This document shows, piece by piece, positions 1-6,891 of a stretch of DNA of 21,014 bases. Origin of the DNA: Roseiarcus sp035308145 (lineage in GTDB: Bacteria; Pseudomonadota; Alphaproteobacteria; Rhizobiales; Beijerinckiaceae); NCBI GenBank assembly GCA_035308145.1, contig DATGHD010000032.1, forward strand, positions 1 to 21,014, written 5' to 3'. The notes beneath the pieces are model-generated. The model was not told where the DNA came from. It did not search any database and saw nothing but the letters and a program-made list of their open reading frames with translations. Within the stretch, counting starts at the first letter, position 1, and each line of letters begins with the position of its first letter. A program made the translations under genes and the position numbers.

Positions 1-117
1 GTTTGCGACCGCGTCATGGTCATGCGTCGCGGCCGCAAAGTGGCGGATAAGAAGATCAAGGACTCGTCGCCTGAGGAAGTGACCGGATTGATCACCGGGG
101 CGATCCATGTCGCTTGA
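1..117 (+). CDS. Sugar ABC transporter ATP-binding protein, C-terminal end (partial)
   Basis: Frame 1 is open from the window edge to a TGA at 115-117 and encodes the last 38 residues of a protein. The visible tail begins VCDRVMVMRRGRKVAD and ends EEVTGLITGAIHVA. The run 'CDRVMVMRRGR' followed by a variable segment and 'EEV..LITGA' is typical of the C-terminus of the ATPase of ribose/fructose-type (CUT2) sugar importers such as RbsA and FrcA, where it follows the H-loop. Walker motifs lie outside the window. The stop overlaps the permease start (ATG at 107) by 11 nt, which implies translational coupling in one operon. The assignment rests on this short tail plus the permease and binding protein that follow. 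Confidence 0.85.
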   Translation, partial: VCDRVMVMRRGRKVADKKIKDSSPEEVTGLITGAIHVA

Positions 118-1207
118 TACGCAAGCTAGTTCCGTCGGCAAAGACGCTGCGTCGCTCGCCGACGCCGGGCTCGATACGCGCGAGAAGACTTTCCTCGAAA
201 AGGTCTTCGCCAGGCAGTCGTTCTGGGTCAGCGTCGCCCTCGTTATCATTTGCGGGGTAATGAGCTATTGGCAGCCGGTCTTCGCGACCGAGGACAATTT
301 CTTCAACATCACGCGAAACTTCGCCTTTATCGGCGTGATGGCGCTCGGCATGACGCCGGTGATCATCACCGGCGGCATCGACCTTTCCGTCGGCTCGACG
401 ATGGGCCTGGTGGCGATCGTTTGCGGCCTCGTGCTCCTTAAGCAGCCGATCGACTATATGCCGGACTGGTGGAACCAAGCAGTCTGGACGCATAGCTGGT
501 GGATGGCGCTCATCCTCGGCCTGGCCGCGGGCGCGCTTGTCGGCTGGGTCAACGGCGCGCTCATCGCCTATGTCGGCCTGCCGCCCTTCGTCGTCACCTT
601 GGGCATGCTCTCGGCCGTCCGCTCGCTGGCGGTGGTTCTTTCCGAAAATCGCATGCTCTACGATTTTCACCCCCAACAGGGGGCGACGTTCAAAGTTCTC
701 GGCGGCGGCGAGAATTTCGGGATTGGCCTCGGCGGGTTCCGATTGTCCAACCCGTTCCTGATCTTTGTGATCCTGACCCTGGCGCTCGGGCTTGTTTTGC
801 GAATGTCGAGCTGGGGCCGTCACGTTTTCGCGATCGGCGGCAATGAGCATGCAGCGAATCTCACTGGCGTTCCGGTCAAGCGGATCAAGGTTCAAACCTA
901 CATTCTCTGCTCGCTATCCGCCGCGGTGGCGGCGATCCTCAGCGTCGGCTGGTCGGGCTCGGCCAACAACAGCCTCGGTCAGTCCTACGAATTGTTGGCG
1001 ATCGCCTCCGCGGTGATCGGCGGCGCCAATTTGATGGGCGGCGAAGGCGCCGCCTATGGCGCCTTTGTCGGCTCGGCGCTGATCTTCGTCATCCGCAATT
1101 CGCTGCTGATGGCGGGCGTTGATTCGAATTGGCAGGGACTGTTTGTCGGCTGCTTCATCATTCTCGCCGTCGTGCTCGAAAGACTGCGCGGCAAGAAACG
1201 CGAATGA
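107..1207 (+). CDS. Sugar ABC transporter permease (RbsC/FrcC family)
   Basis: This 366-aa polytopic inner-membrane protein forms the channel of a CUT2-type sugar importer. About 45 hydrophilic N-terminal residues precede roughly ten hydrophobic segments. Family hallmarks are visible: 'GVMALGMTPVIITGGIDLSVGS' (near residues 75-97), 'GLPPFVVTLGML' (near 157-168) and the cytoplasmic coupling segment 'GRHVFAIGGNEHAANLTGVPVKRIK' (near 237-261), which contacts the ATPase. A 'GGANLMGGEGAAYGAFVG' segment near the C-terminus is also typical. The start ATG overlaps the ATPase stop by 11 nt. The binding protein follows after 56 nt. The length is slightly greater than E. coli RbsC, owing to the N-terminal extension. 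The family call is firm; the substrate cannot be read from the sequence. Confidence 0.93.
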   Translation: MSLDTQASSVGKDAASLADAGLDTREKTFLEKVFARQSFWVSVALVIICGVMSYWQPVFATEDNFFNITRNFAFIGVMALGMTPVIITGGIDLSVGSTMGLVAIVCGLVLLKQPIDYMPDWWNQAVWTHSWWMALILGLAAGALVGWVNGALIAYVGLPPFVVTLGMLSAVRSLAVVLSENRMLYDFHPQQGATFKVLGGGENFGIGLGGFRLSNPFLIFVILTLALGLVLRMSSWGRHVFAIGGNEHAANLTGVPVKRIKVQTYILCSLSAAVAAILSVGWSGSANNSLGQSYELLAIASAVIGGANLMGGEGAAYGAFVGSALIFVIRNSLLMAGVDSNWQGLFVGCFIILAVVLERLRGKKRE

Positions 1208-1263
1208 CCCGGCGCGCGGGCGTCGCGAATGTGGGAAAACCTTAAGGAGTGGGAGGGTAGCTC

Positions 1264-2283
1264 ATGCTAAAATACGTGTTGACGACGGCTGTCGCCGCCG
1301 GAGCGCTGCTCGCGATCGCGAGCGGGGCGACGGGCGCCGACAAGAAATACACGTTCGCCCTGGTGCCGAAGAACACCAACAATCCGTTCTTCGATCAGGC
1401 GCTCGCCGGCTGCAAGAAGGCGGAGAAGGAGCTGAACGGCGCGATCGAATGCCTCTACATCGGCCCCGGCGAGCACGGCGGCGGCGATGAAGAGGCGCAG
1501 ATCGTCGCCGATCTGATCACCAAGAAGGTCGACGGCATCGGCGTGTCGCCGGCCAACGCGGCGGCGATGGCCGCGGCGCTGCAAGGCGCCAAGGCCGCCA
1601 ATATCCCGATCCTGACTTGGGACTCCGACCTTCTCGATAAGGACAAGGGTCTGCGCGTCGCCTATATCGGCACGCACAACTATGACATTGGCGTCAACCT
1701 CGCCAAGCTCGTCATGCAGATCAAGCCGAAGGGCGGCACCATCTGCATCCAGTCGGGCGGCGCGGCGGCGGCCAACCATAACGAGCGCATGCAGGGCATC
1801 CGCGACACGCTGTCCGGCAAGAAGAGCGCCGAATCGCCCGGCGAGAAGCTGACCGGCCAGAACGGCTGGACGGAAGTCGCCGGCTGCCCGCTCTATACGA
1901 ATGACGACTTCGCAGTCGCCAACCAGCAGATGGAGGATATCCTCAACAAATACCCGGATCTCGACGCTTTCGTGCCGACCGGCGGCTTCCCGCAATTCCT
2001 CCCCGACGCCTACACCAAGACGGCGGAGAAGGTTAAGGACAAGATCGCCTCGGGCAAGCTTGCCCTGGTGGTCGCCGACACCCTGCCGGTGCAGATCGAC
2101 CTGATGAAGAAGGGTCTATCGGCCGGTCAAGTTGGCCAGCGTCCGTTCGAGATGGGCTACAAGGTGATGTACGCCTTGAAGGACATGAAGGACGGCAAGC
2201 CGGCGCCGAAGGATCCGACCTATACCGGCCTCGATGTCTGCACGCCGAAGACCGCCGACACCTGCGTCGGCGGCGGCTCGTAA
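1264..2283 (+). CDS. Periplasmic sugar-binding protein of ABC importer
   Basis: This 339-aa type-1 periplasmic binding protein (Peripla_BP_4 fold) captures the substrate and delivers it to the permease upstream. Residues 1-25 form a Sec signal peptide (basic n-region with K3, hydrophobic core to about residue 20, AxxA-like cleavage before D26). The mature chain begins with the family pattern 'YTFALVPKNTNNPFFDQALAGC' and carries 'IVADLITKKVDGIGVSPAN' and 'ILTWDSDL', the usual ligand-pocket strands. A strong ribosome site, GGGAGG, lies 7 nt before the ATG. Six cysteines are present in the mature protein (C50, C63, one each in TIC and AGC segments, two near the C-terminus), suggesting disulfides. 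In many CUT2 operons the binding protein comes first; here it is last. The substrate is unknown. Confidence 0.92.
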   Translation: MLKYVLTTAVAAGALLAIASGATGADKKYTFALVPKNTNNPFFDQALAGCKKAEKELNGAIECLYIGPGEHGGGDEEAQIVADLITKKVDGIGVSPANAAAMAAALQGAKAANIPILTWDSDLLDKDKGLRVAYIGTHNYDIGVNLAKLVMQIKPKGGTICIQSGGAAAANHNERMQGIRDTLSGKKSAESPGEKLTGQNGWTEVAGCPLYTNDDFAVANQQMEDILNKYPDLDAFVPTGGFPQFLPDAYTKTAEKVKDKIASGKLALVVADTLPVQIDLMKKGLSAGQVGQRPFEMGYKVMYALKDMKDGKPAPKDPTYTGLDVCTPKTADTCVGGGS

Positions 2284-2307
2284 GAGCGATTAGCTCGAAG
2301 CGTCGTG

Positions 2308-2335
2308 AAGGCGGGGCTTCGGCCCCGCCTTTTTT
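2308..2335 (+). terminator. Intrinsic terminator after the ABC transporter operon
   Basis: A perfect 10-bp stem, AAGGCGGGGC (2308-2317) pairing with GCCCCGCCTT (2322-2331), closes a TTCG tetraloop (2318-2321). The T-rich run continues to 2335. It starts 25 nt after the stop codon of the binding protein gene. This is a textbook rho-independent terminator with an extra-stable UUCG loop. Confidence 0.93.
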
Positions 2336-2493
2336 AGTACGCCTCAGCGAGCCGCCGGCGACAGGTCAGGCTTGCCTCAAACGCCAAACCGTCGCAGATT
2401 TCGCTTCGAAATCGAGACGACCTGATCGACGTTCGGGCTGGGGCAAAAGGCCAAGTCCTACGTCGTTCGCCTACGGAGCTTGCGATCGGCCAA

Positions 2494-2952
2494 ATGACAG
2501 AGGAGGCGCCAGACCCTGCGGCTCATTTCGGCAACCTGATCAGCGTCTATACCGAGGCGATTCGACTCAGCGATTTCAAAGCGAATCTCACGGTGCTGTT
2601 CGTGGCGATCATGATGGGTCCCGTCATCGCCTCGCGGGCCAAGTTCCCGCCTTTCCTGACTCTCCCGATCGTCCTTGCGCCTTTTTTCATCGCCTTCTTC
2701 TGTCTGCTGATGTGCGTATTCCCCCGCTTTCCGAAGAGAGGAAGGCGAAATTTTTTGGTCGTTCGGAATCCGAGCAAAAATGATTTTGTATTTTCCGAAA
2801 AAAACGAAAACGACGTCGAGCAACTGAAGCTTCGGTGCGCCATTCTTTCCGGGATTTTATTCTGGAAGACGCTGTTTCTGCAGATTAGTTTTTTCGTTTG
2901 CTTGGCGACCATCGCCGCAAGCTTTGTCCTTTTAAGTTATTCTTTAATATAG
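2494..2952 (+). CDS. Small multi-pass membrane protein, PycTM/DUF5706-like (copy 1)
   Basis: This 152-aa protein has an amphipathic N-terminal helix, two hydrophobic segments (about 32-47 and 55-76), a charged loop, and a C-terminal hydrophobic segment (about 128-150). Motifs are 'YTEAIRLSDFKAN' (19-31), 'CVFPRFPKRG' (74-83) and 'LFWKTLFLQIS' before the last helix. The pattern D-x-K-A before the first helix, then PR after the second, then a K-containing helix before the last, recalls the transmembrane effector of Pycsar defence systems (DUF5706). This is recognition by eye, not a search result. By hand count it is identical to the next gene at 35 of 65 residues from 'YT' to 'RG'. Positions 2761-2820 are only 38% G+C, well below the surroundings, suggesting transfer or relaxed constraint. 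No good ribosome site precedes the ATG. Confidence 0.75.
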   Translation: MTEEAPDPAAHFGNLISVYTEAIRLSDFKANLTVLFVAIMMGPVIASRAKFPPFLTLPIVLAPFFIAFFCLLMCVFPRFPKRGRRNFLVVRNPSKNDFVFSEKNENDVEQLKLRCAILSGILFWKTLFLQISFFVCLATIAASFVLLSYSLI

Positions 2953-2967
2953 GAAGCCGCCAGCGCC

Positions 2968-3417
2968 ATGTCGAAGGACGCCGCAACCTATTATCGCAAT
3001 CAGATCGCGGCCTATACGGACACGATCCGCATCAGCGATTTCAAGGCGAATGTCGCCATCATCTATGGGGCCTTCACGATGGGCCCGCTCATGGGCTTCG
3101 CCGACAAGTTCCCGCCGTTCTTGCCCCTGTCGGCGGTGGTGCTGCCGTTCGTCGTCGTTTTTTTCTGTCTGCTCATCTGTCTCTATCCGCGCTATCCCCG
3201 ACGCGGCCAGGCGACGCTCCTGATCAAGGCGAACGCTAGCCCGGACGATTTTCGCGGCCCGGCCAATCGGGAGGTCACGCTGGAGCAGCAACAAACCTTG
3301 TGTATTATTCTTTGCAATATTCTCTATTGGAAGACAGTTGCTTTGCGTATCAGCTTTTCAATTTACATACTTGGAACGCTGGTGGCCGCCGGTTTCGTCG
3401 CTTTTTCCTCGTTCTAA
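2968..3417 (+). CDS. Small multi-pass membrane protein, PycTM/DUF5706-like (copy 2)
   Basis: This 149-aa paralogue of the preceding gene starts 15 nt after its stop and is probably co-transcribed. The architecture is the same: N-terminal helix with 'YTDTIRISDFKAN' (16-28), hydrophobic segments near 29-44 and 52-73, 'CLYPRYPRRG' (71-80), a hydrophilic loop, a helix containing 'LCNILYWKTVALRIS', and a last membrane segment near 128-148. The ATG is preceded by AGGAAG at a long spacing of about 11 nt. Its base composition is closer to the rest of the window than that of copy 1, although the 3' end is also A+T-rich. No nucleotide cyclase, CD-NTase or other signalling enzyme lies beside the pair in this window, so a defence role is only an inference. 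A plain hypothetical membrane protein is the alternative. Confidence 0.8.
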   Translation: MSKDAATYYRNQIAAYTDTIRISDFKANVAIIYGAFTMGPLMGFADKFPPFLPLSAVVLPFVVVFFCLLICLYPRYPRRGQATLLIKANASPDDFRGPANREVTLEQQQTLCIILCNILYWKTVALRISFSIYILGTLVAAGFVAFSSF

Positions 3418-3584
3418 AGTCGGTCAGTCGGACCTCAGATTTCCTAACCGGCTGATTTTGTGCGATTCTGGCGAACCCATTGCGGCGGCGTTTAGGGCGG
3501 CGTTTGTGTTCGAATTGTGGGTTTAATCACAGACCGACCCGCGCTTGCTTCATACCGTGAGTGTTTTACCGCTCAGGATCGCTT

Positions 3585-3980
3585 GTGCCGCAGTTCAGCC
3601 AATCCGTTCCGCTCTGGGGGTTTTGCGCCCTCTTGGTCGTGATCACGTTCAAGCACTTTGTGGCTGATTTCCTCCTTCAGACCAATTGGATAGCGCATGG
3701 CAAGGAACGCCGCGAGGGTTGGCAACTTCCCCTTGCCGTTCACGTGCTCTGCCACGCCGGTCTGACGCTGATCATCGCGCTCGTCGTCGCCCCGCGCCTG
3801 TGGTGGCTCGCCTTGGTCGAACTCGTCGTCCACGCCGCCATCGACCACGGCAAGACCTCGATCTCCTGTCGCGAGGGATGGGCGCCAAACAAGATGCAGT
3901 TCTGGTGGCTTTTGGGCTTTGATCAGTTCCTCCATCAAGTCACGAATATTGCGCTTGCTGCGGCCTTTTTCCTGCTGTGA
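3585..3980 (+). CDS. DUF3307 family membrane protein
   Basis: This is a 131-aa integral membrane protein with three to four hydrophobic segments. It carries the DUF3307 signature: 'FKHFVADFLLQTNWIAHGKE' near the N-terminus (H, D and Q in the first helix), then 'HVLCHAGLT', 'VVHAAIDHGKT' and 'GFDQFLHQVTN' near the C-terminus. The repeated His and Asp residues inside helices are characteristic, but the function of the family is not established. Start choice: GTG at 3585 has AGGA 6 nt upstream. A longer frame begins at GTG 3561 and would add eight residues, but it lacks a ribosome site. The stop TGA (3978-3980) directly abuts the convergent gshB stop, leaving no room for a terminator between them. 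Confidence 0.85.
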   Translation: MPQFSQSVPLWGFCALLVVITFKHFVADFLLQTNWIAHGKERREGWQLPLAVHVLCHAGLTLIIALVVAPRLWWLALVELVVHAAIDHGKTSISCREGWAPNKMQFWWLLGFDQFLHQVTNIALAAAFFLL

Positions 3981-4934
3981 TCAGGAGGGCCCCGCGCTCC
4001 GCTTCCCCTCTATCGCATCCCAGATTGCCGCCGCGAGATTAGGTCCGCCGAGGCGCTGGATCGCGCGAATGCCGGTCGGCGACGTGACGTTGATCTCGGT
4101 CAGATAGCCGTCGATCACATCGATGCCGACGAACATCAGGCCGCGGCGTTTGAGCTCGGGGCCGAGCGCCGCGCAGATTTCGCGCTCGCGCTGAGTAAGC
4201 TCAGTCGCCGTCGCGGCCCCGCCCCGCACCATATTGGCGCGGATGTCGTCGCTCGAGGGCACCCGATTGACGGCGCCCGCCGCCTCGCCATCGACCAGCA
4301 CGATGCGCTTATCGCCCTTGGCGACCTCCGGCACGAAGCGCTGGGTCACCCAGGGCTCGCGAAAGGTCGTCGCGAAGAGATCGTAGAGCGATCCGAAATT
4401 CGGGTCCTTCGGCGCGATCTTGAAGACGCTGGCGCCGCCGTGGCCGTGCAGCGGCTTCATCACCACGTCTCCTTGCTCGGCGCGGAACGTCTCGATCGCC
4501 GCGCGGTCGCGCGAGATCAGCGTCGGCGGCATCAGGTGCGGGAAGTCCATCACGAAGAGCTTTTCGGGGGCGTTGCGCACCGCGACGGGGTCGTTGACCA
4601 CCAAGGTTTTCGGATGAATGCGCTCGAGAAGATGCGTCGTGGTGATATAGGCGAGATCGAAGGGCGGGTCCTGACGCAGGAGGATCACGTCGAGAGTTGA
4701 AAGATCGGCGGTTGCCGCCGGGCCGAGTTTTGCGTGATCGCCCTGCGCGTCCTTGACTTCGAGGGACTGCGCTTCGGCCAGCACGCGCGGCCCCCGCAAC
4801 GTCAGGCGGTCGGGCGTATAGTACAAAAGCTTGTGGCCGCGCGCCTGGGCCTCCAGCAGAAGCGCAAAAGTCGAGTCCCCGGCGATTCTGATTTTCTCGA
4901 TCGGGTCCATCTGAACGGCGACTTTGAGGGTCAT
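3981..4934 (-). CDS. gshB: Glutathione synthetase
   Basis: This 317-aa cytoplasmic enzyme joins gamma-glutamylcysteine and glycine with ATP, the last step of glutathione synthesis. The length matches bacterial GshB (about 315). Visible features are the N-terminal 'VAVQMDPIEKIRIAGDSTFALLLEAQ' substrate domain, 'LRQDPPFDLAYI' (near 89-100), 'NDPVAVRNAPEKLF', the ATP-grasp lid 'VVMKPLHGHGGASVFKI' (near 157-173), and the C-terminal metal and product-binding segment 'LTEINVTSPTGIRAI'. The ATG is preceded by GGAAGG at 4 nt. A TAGAAT hexamer on the minus strand at 4971-4976 could be a -10 element, though no good -35 partner was seen. Beyond its start lies the long palindrome, which separates it from yraN on the same strand. 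The rsmI-yraN-gshB order recurs in alphaproteobacteria. Confidence 0.96.
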   Translation of the reverse strand: MTLKVAVQMDPIEKIRIAGDSTFALLLEAQARGHKLLYYTPDRLTLRGPRVLAEAQSLEVKDAQGDHAKLGPAATADLSTLDVILLRQDPPFDLAYITTTHLLERIHPKTLVVNDPVAVRNAPEKLFVMDFPHLMPPTLISRDRAAIETFRAEQGDVVMKPLHGHGGASVFKIAPKDPNFGSLYDLFATTFREPWVTQRFVPEVAKGDKRIVLVDGEAAGAVNRVPSSDDIRANMVRGGAATATELTQREREICAALGPELKRRGLMFVGIDVIDGYLTEINVTSPTGIRAIQRLGGPNLAAAIWDAIEGKRSAGPS

Positions 4935-5042
4935 CAGGCCTTCCGGATTGCCATGCTGGTTTGGCGGCTTATTCTATGGGGAACAGAAAGAATGAGAAAG
5001 TCTTCTGTCAGGGCGCGCGATGAGGCGACTTGACGCGGATTC

Positions 5043-5190
5043 CTTCATTGATTGCTTGGCGGAGCGAAGGCGCGAGATGAATTCGAAGTCAAGGACGACG
5101 CGCGAAGCGCGTCGCCGCCTCTGGCGGCGCTTTTGCGTCCTTGAGTTCGAATTCATCTCGCGTAAAATGCTCGCCAAGCAATCAATGAAG
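5043..5190. repeat. 148-bp imperfect palindrome with two nested hairpins
   Basis: The outer 18 bases at 5043-5060 are exactly complementary to the last 18 at 5173-5190. After a short mismatched stretch the arms pair again over 'CGCGAGATGAATTCGAA' and 'TCAAGGACG', so each arm is roughly 55-60 bases and carries one GAATTC. The centre holds two further perfect hairpins: GACGCGC-GAA-GCGCGTC (5097-5113) and CGCCGCC-TCT-GGCGGCG (5113-5129). There is no T-run, so it is not a classic terminator. No target-site duplication is visible at its ends. It fills much of the 399-nt gap between yraN and gshB; the rest of that gap (5191-5333) shows nothing recognisable. It looks like a repeated palindromic element, but no second copy was seen in this window. 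Confidence 0.88.
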
Positions 5191-5333
5191 CTTTGGCGCC
5201 GAGATCAGCGCGGGTCTCTCCGACCAGAATGGCGTACTAAGTACCACGTCTACTGGATGCTCCGGTTCTTGTGCAGATGTTTTTGTACCCTAAAATTATT
5301 GAGCGACGCAAACTCTTGCGCATCGCGCGCCCG

Positions 5334-5744
5334 TTACTCCAGCTCCAGATCGAACGCCGCGATGACATGTCTCGGCAGTCGCCTCGGCGCGACGAGGACT
5401 GCGTCGCCGCGCAGCGTCGCCTGCATCGCGGAAGGATTGCGCGAAAGCCACACGCGGACCGCTCTGGCGATGCGGCGGCGCTTGATCGGATCAATCGCCA
5501 TCAGCGCGCCGTCGAGATCGGCGCGCGCCTTGACTTCGACAAAGGCGATCGCATCGCCGCGCTGCGCGACAAGATCGATCTCGCCGCCCGCGACGACGAA
5601 ACGGCGAGCGAGGATCCGGTAGCCCTTGGCGATTAGCAGAGCCGCGGCGATCCATTCGGCGCGCAAGCCAAGATAGAGGCGCGCCCGACGCTTGGCCCTG
5701 TCGGCCGCCGCGACTTTGGCGTTACGCTTGCGCGGCGCCGGCAT
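5334..5744 (-). CDS. yraN: YraN family (UPF0102) nuclease-fold protein
   Basis: This 136-aa protein is of the UPF0102/YraN family, which has the PD-(D/E)XK endonuclease fold. The core is visible: E30 in the first helix ('LRAEWIAAALL'), 'GYRILARRFVVAGGEIDLVA' with D57, and 'IAFVEVKAR' with E70 and K72, which together form the family's metal and catalytic set. A basic N-terminal tail of about 20 residues (PRKRNAK, AKRRAR) is added, as is common in alphaproteobacteria. The ATG at 5744 directly adjoins the rsmI stop, so the two are almost certainly translated from one mRNA. The biological substrate of the family is not established; a role in DNA processing is inferred from the fold. Confidence 0.93.
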   Translation of the reverse strand: MPAPRKRNAKVAAADRAKRRARLYLGLRAEWIAAALLIAKGYRILARRFVVAGGEIDLVAQRGDAIAFVEVKARADLDGALMAIDPIKRRRIARAVRVWLSRNPSAMQATLRGDAVLVAPRRLPRHVIAAFDLELE

Positions 5745-6662
5745 TTAGGTCAAGCCGCTCTTCGTCAAGGCAAGGGCCCGCGCATAGACCTGTCGGCGGG
5801 GCGCGCCCGTTTCCGCCGAGACGATCGCGGCCGCGTCTTTGACCGAGCGATTCTCCAGCGCCTTCGTCAATCGACGGTCGATCTCCTCTTCGCCGACCGC
5901 AGCTCCTGCGTCAGGCGGGCCGACCAGCACGACGATCTCGCCTTTGGGCGGCGGCTCGCCGGCGAATTGCGCGGCCAAGAGATCAAGGGGGCCGCGCCGG
6001 GTCGTCTCATAGAGTTTGGTCAGTTCGCGCGCGACGACGCCCGCGCGAGGTCCGAGCTCAGCGGCAAGATCGGCCAGGGTCTCAGCGAGGCGGCGGGGCG
6101 ATTCGAAGAAGATCAGCGTTGCGGGAATTGCCGCCAGCTCATTGATTCGAACGCGCCGGGCGGCGCTGCGCGGCGGCAGAAAACCTTCGAAATAGAAGCG
6201 GTCGGTCGGAAGCCCGGCGACCACGAGCGCGGCGAGCACCGCCGACGGGCCAGGCACGGAGGCGACAGGGATTCCGGCGGCGACGGCCTCAGCGACCAGC
6301 TTGTAGCCGGGGTCGGAGATGAGCGGCGTTCCTGCGTCTGAAACGAGGGCGAGAACCGCCCCGCCGGCCAGCCGCGCCATCAGATGAGGGCGCATAACCG
6401 CCGCGTTGTGCTCATGGTAGGCGACAAGCGGCGTGGCGATGCCGTAATGGGCAAGAAGCGGCCGTGTCACGCGCGTATCTTCGGCGATCACCGCGTCGGC
6501 GGCCGCGAGCGTCGCCAGCGCGCGCAAGGTGATATCGCCGAGATTGCCGATCGGCGTCGCCACCACATGCAGGCCGGGCGCGATCGGATCGGCTTCAGCG
6601 CGCAGGCCCAGGGCCGTGAAGGCGCTCGGCGCGTGTTTCGAATTCGCAGTTTCCGCGTTCAT
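5745..6662 (-). CDS. rsmI: 16S rRNA (cytidine(1402)-2'-O)-methyltransferase
   Basis: This 305-aa SAM-dependent enzyme of the tetrapyrrole-methylase superfamily 2'-O-methylates C1402 in the 16S rRNA P-site region. Motifs in order are 'LHVVATPIGNLGDITLRAL' (near 26-44), 'AEDTRVTRPLLAHYGI', 'ALVSDAGTPLISDPG', 'PGPSAVLAALVVAGLPTDRF', 'FFESPRRLAETL', 'VARELTKLYETTRRG' and 'KGEIVVLVG'. The chosen ATG at 6662 gives about 25 residues before the first motif. The open frame continues upstream to 7415, but that part is the antisense of the divergent lipoprotein gene and has no family similarity. The stop TAA is immediately followed by the yraN ATG. The gene is divergent from the LpoA-like gene, the same relationship as yraL and yraM in E. 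coli. Confidence 0.95.
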   Translation of the reverse strand: MNAETANSKHAPSAFTALGLRAEADPIAPGLHVVATPIGNLGDITLRALATLAAADAVIAEDTRVTRPLLAHYGIATPLVAYHEHNAAVMRPHLMARLAGGAVLALVSDAGTPLISDPGYKLVAEAVAAGIPVASVPGPSAVLAALVVAGLPTDRFYFEGFLPPRSAARRVRINELAAIPATLIFFESPRRLAETLADLAAELGPRAGVVARELTKLYETTRRGPLDLLAAQFAGEPPPKGEIVVLVGPPDAGAAVGEEEIDRRLTKALENRSVKDAAAIVSAETGAPRRQVYARALALTKSGLT

Positions 6663-6891
6663 GGCCGCGCTCGCTTCGTTCGATAATAAGTCCAGACGTT
6701 CCTTATATCGAACTCCCTCGCGTTTGGCAGCTTCCCCGTGGGTGGAAGGGGTTGAGAAAGCGTTAACCATCCGCGTCTTAAAATGCCACATTTGCGAGAG
6801 AAGAGCGCCGCCTCGGGCCTGCGCTCGTTCCGGGCCGCCGATCATGGGCCCGGCGCATTTGCTCGACCGGTTGATGATTCGGGAGGTCGTA

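Noticed and set aside
5043..5190. The long palindrome as an intrinsic terminator
   Set aside because: Neither arm is followed by a T-run on either strand and the structure is far longer than usual terminators.
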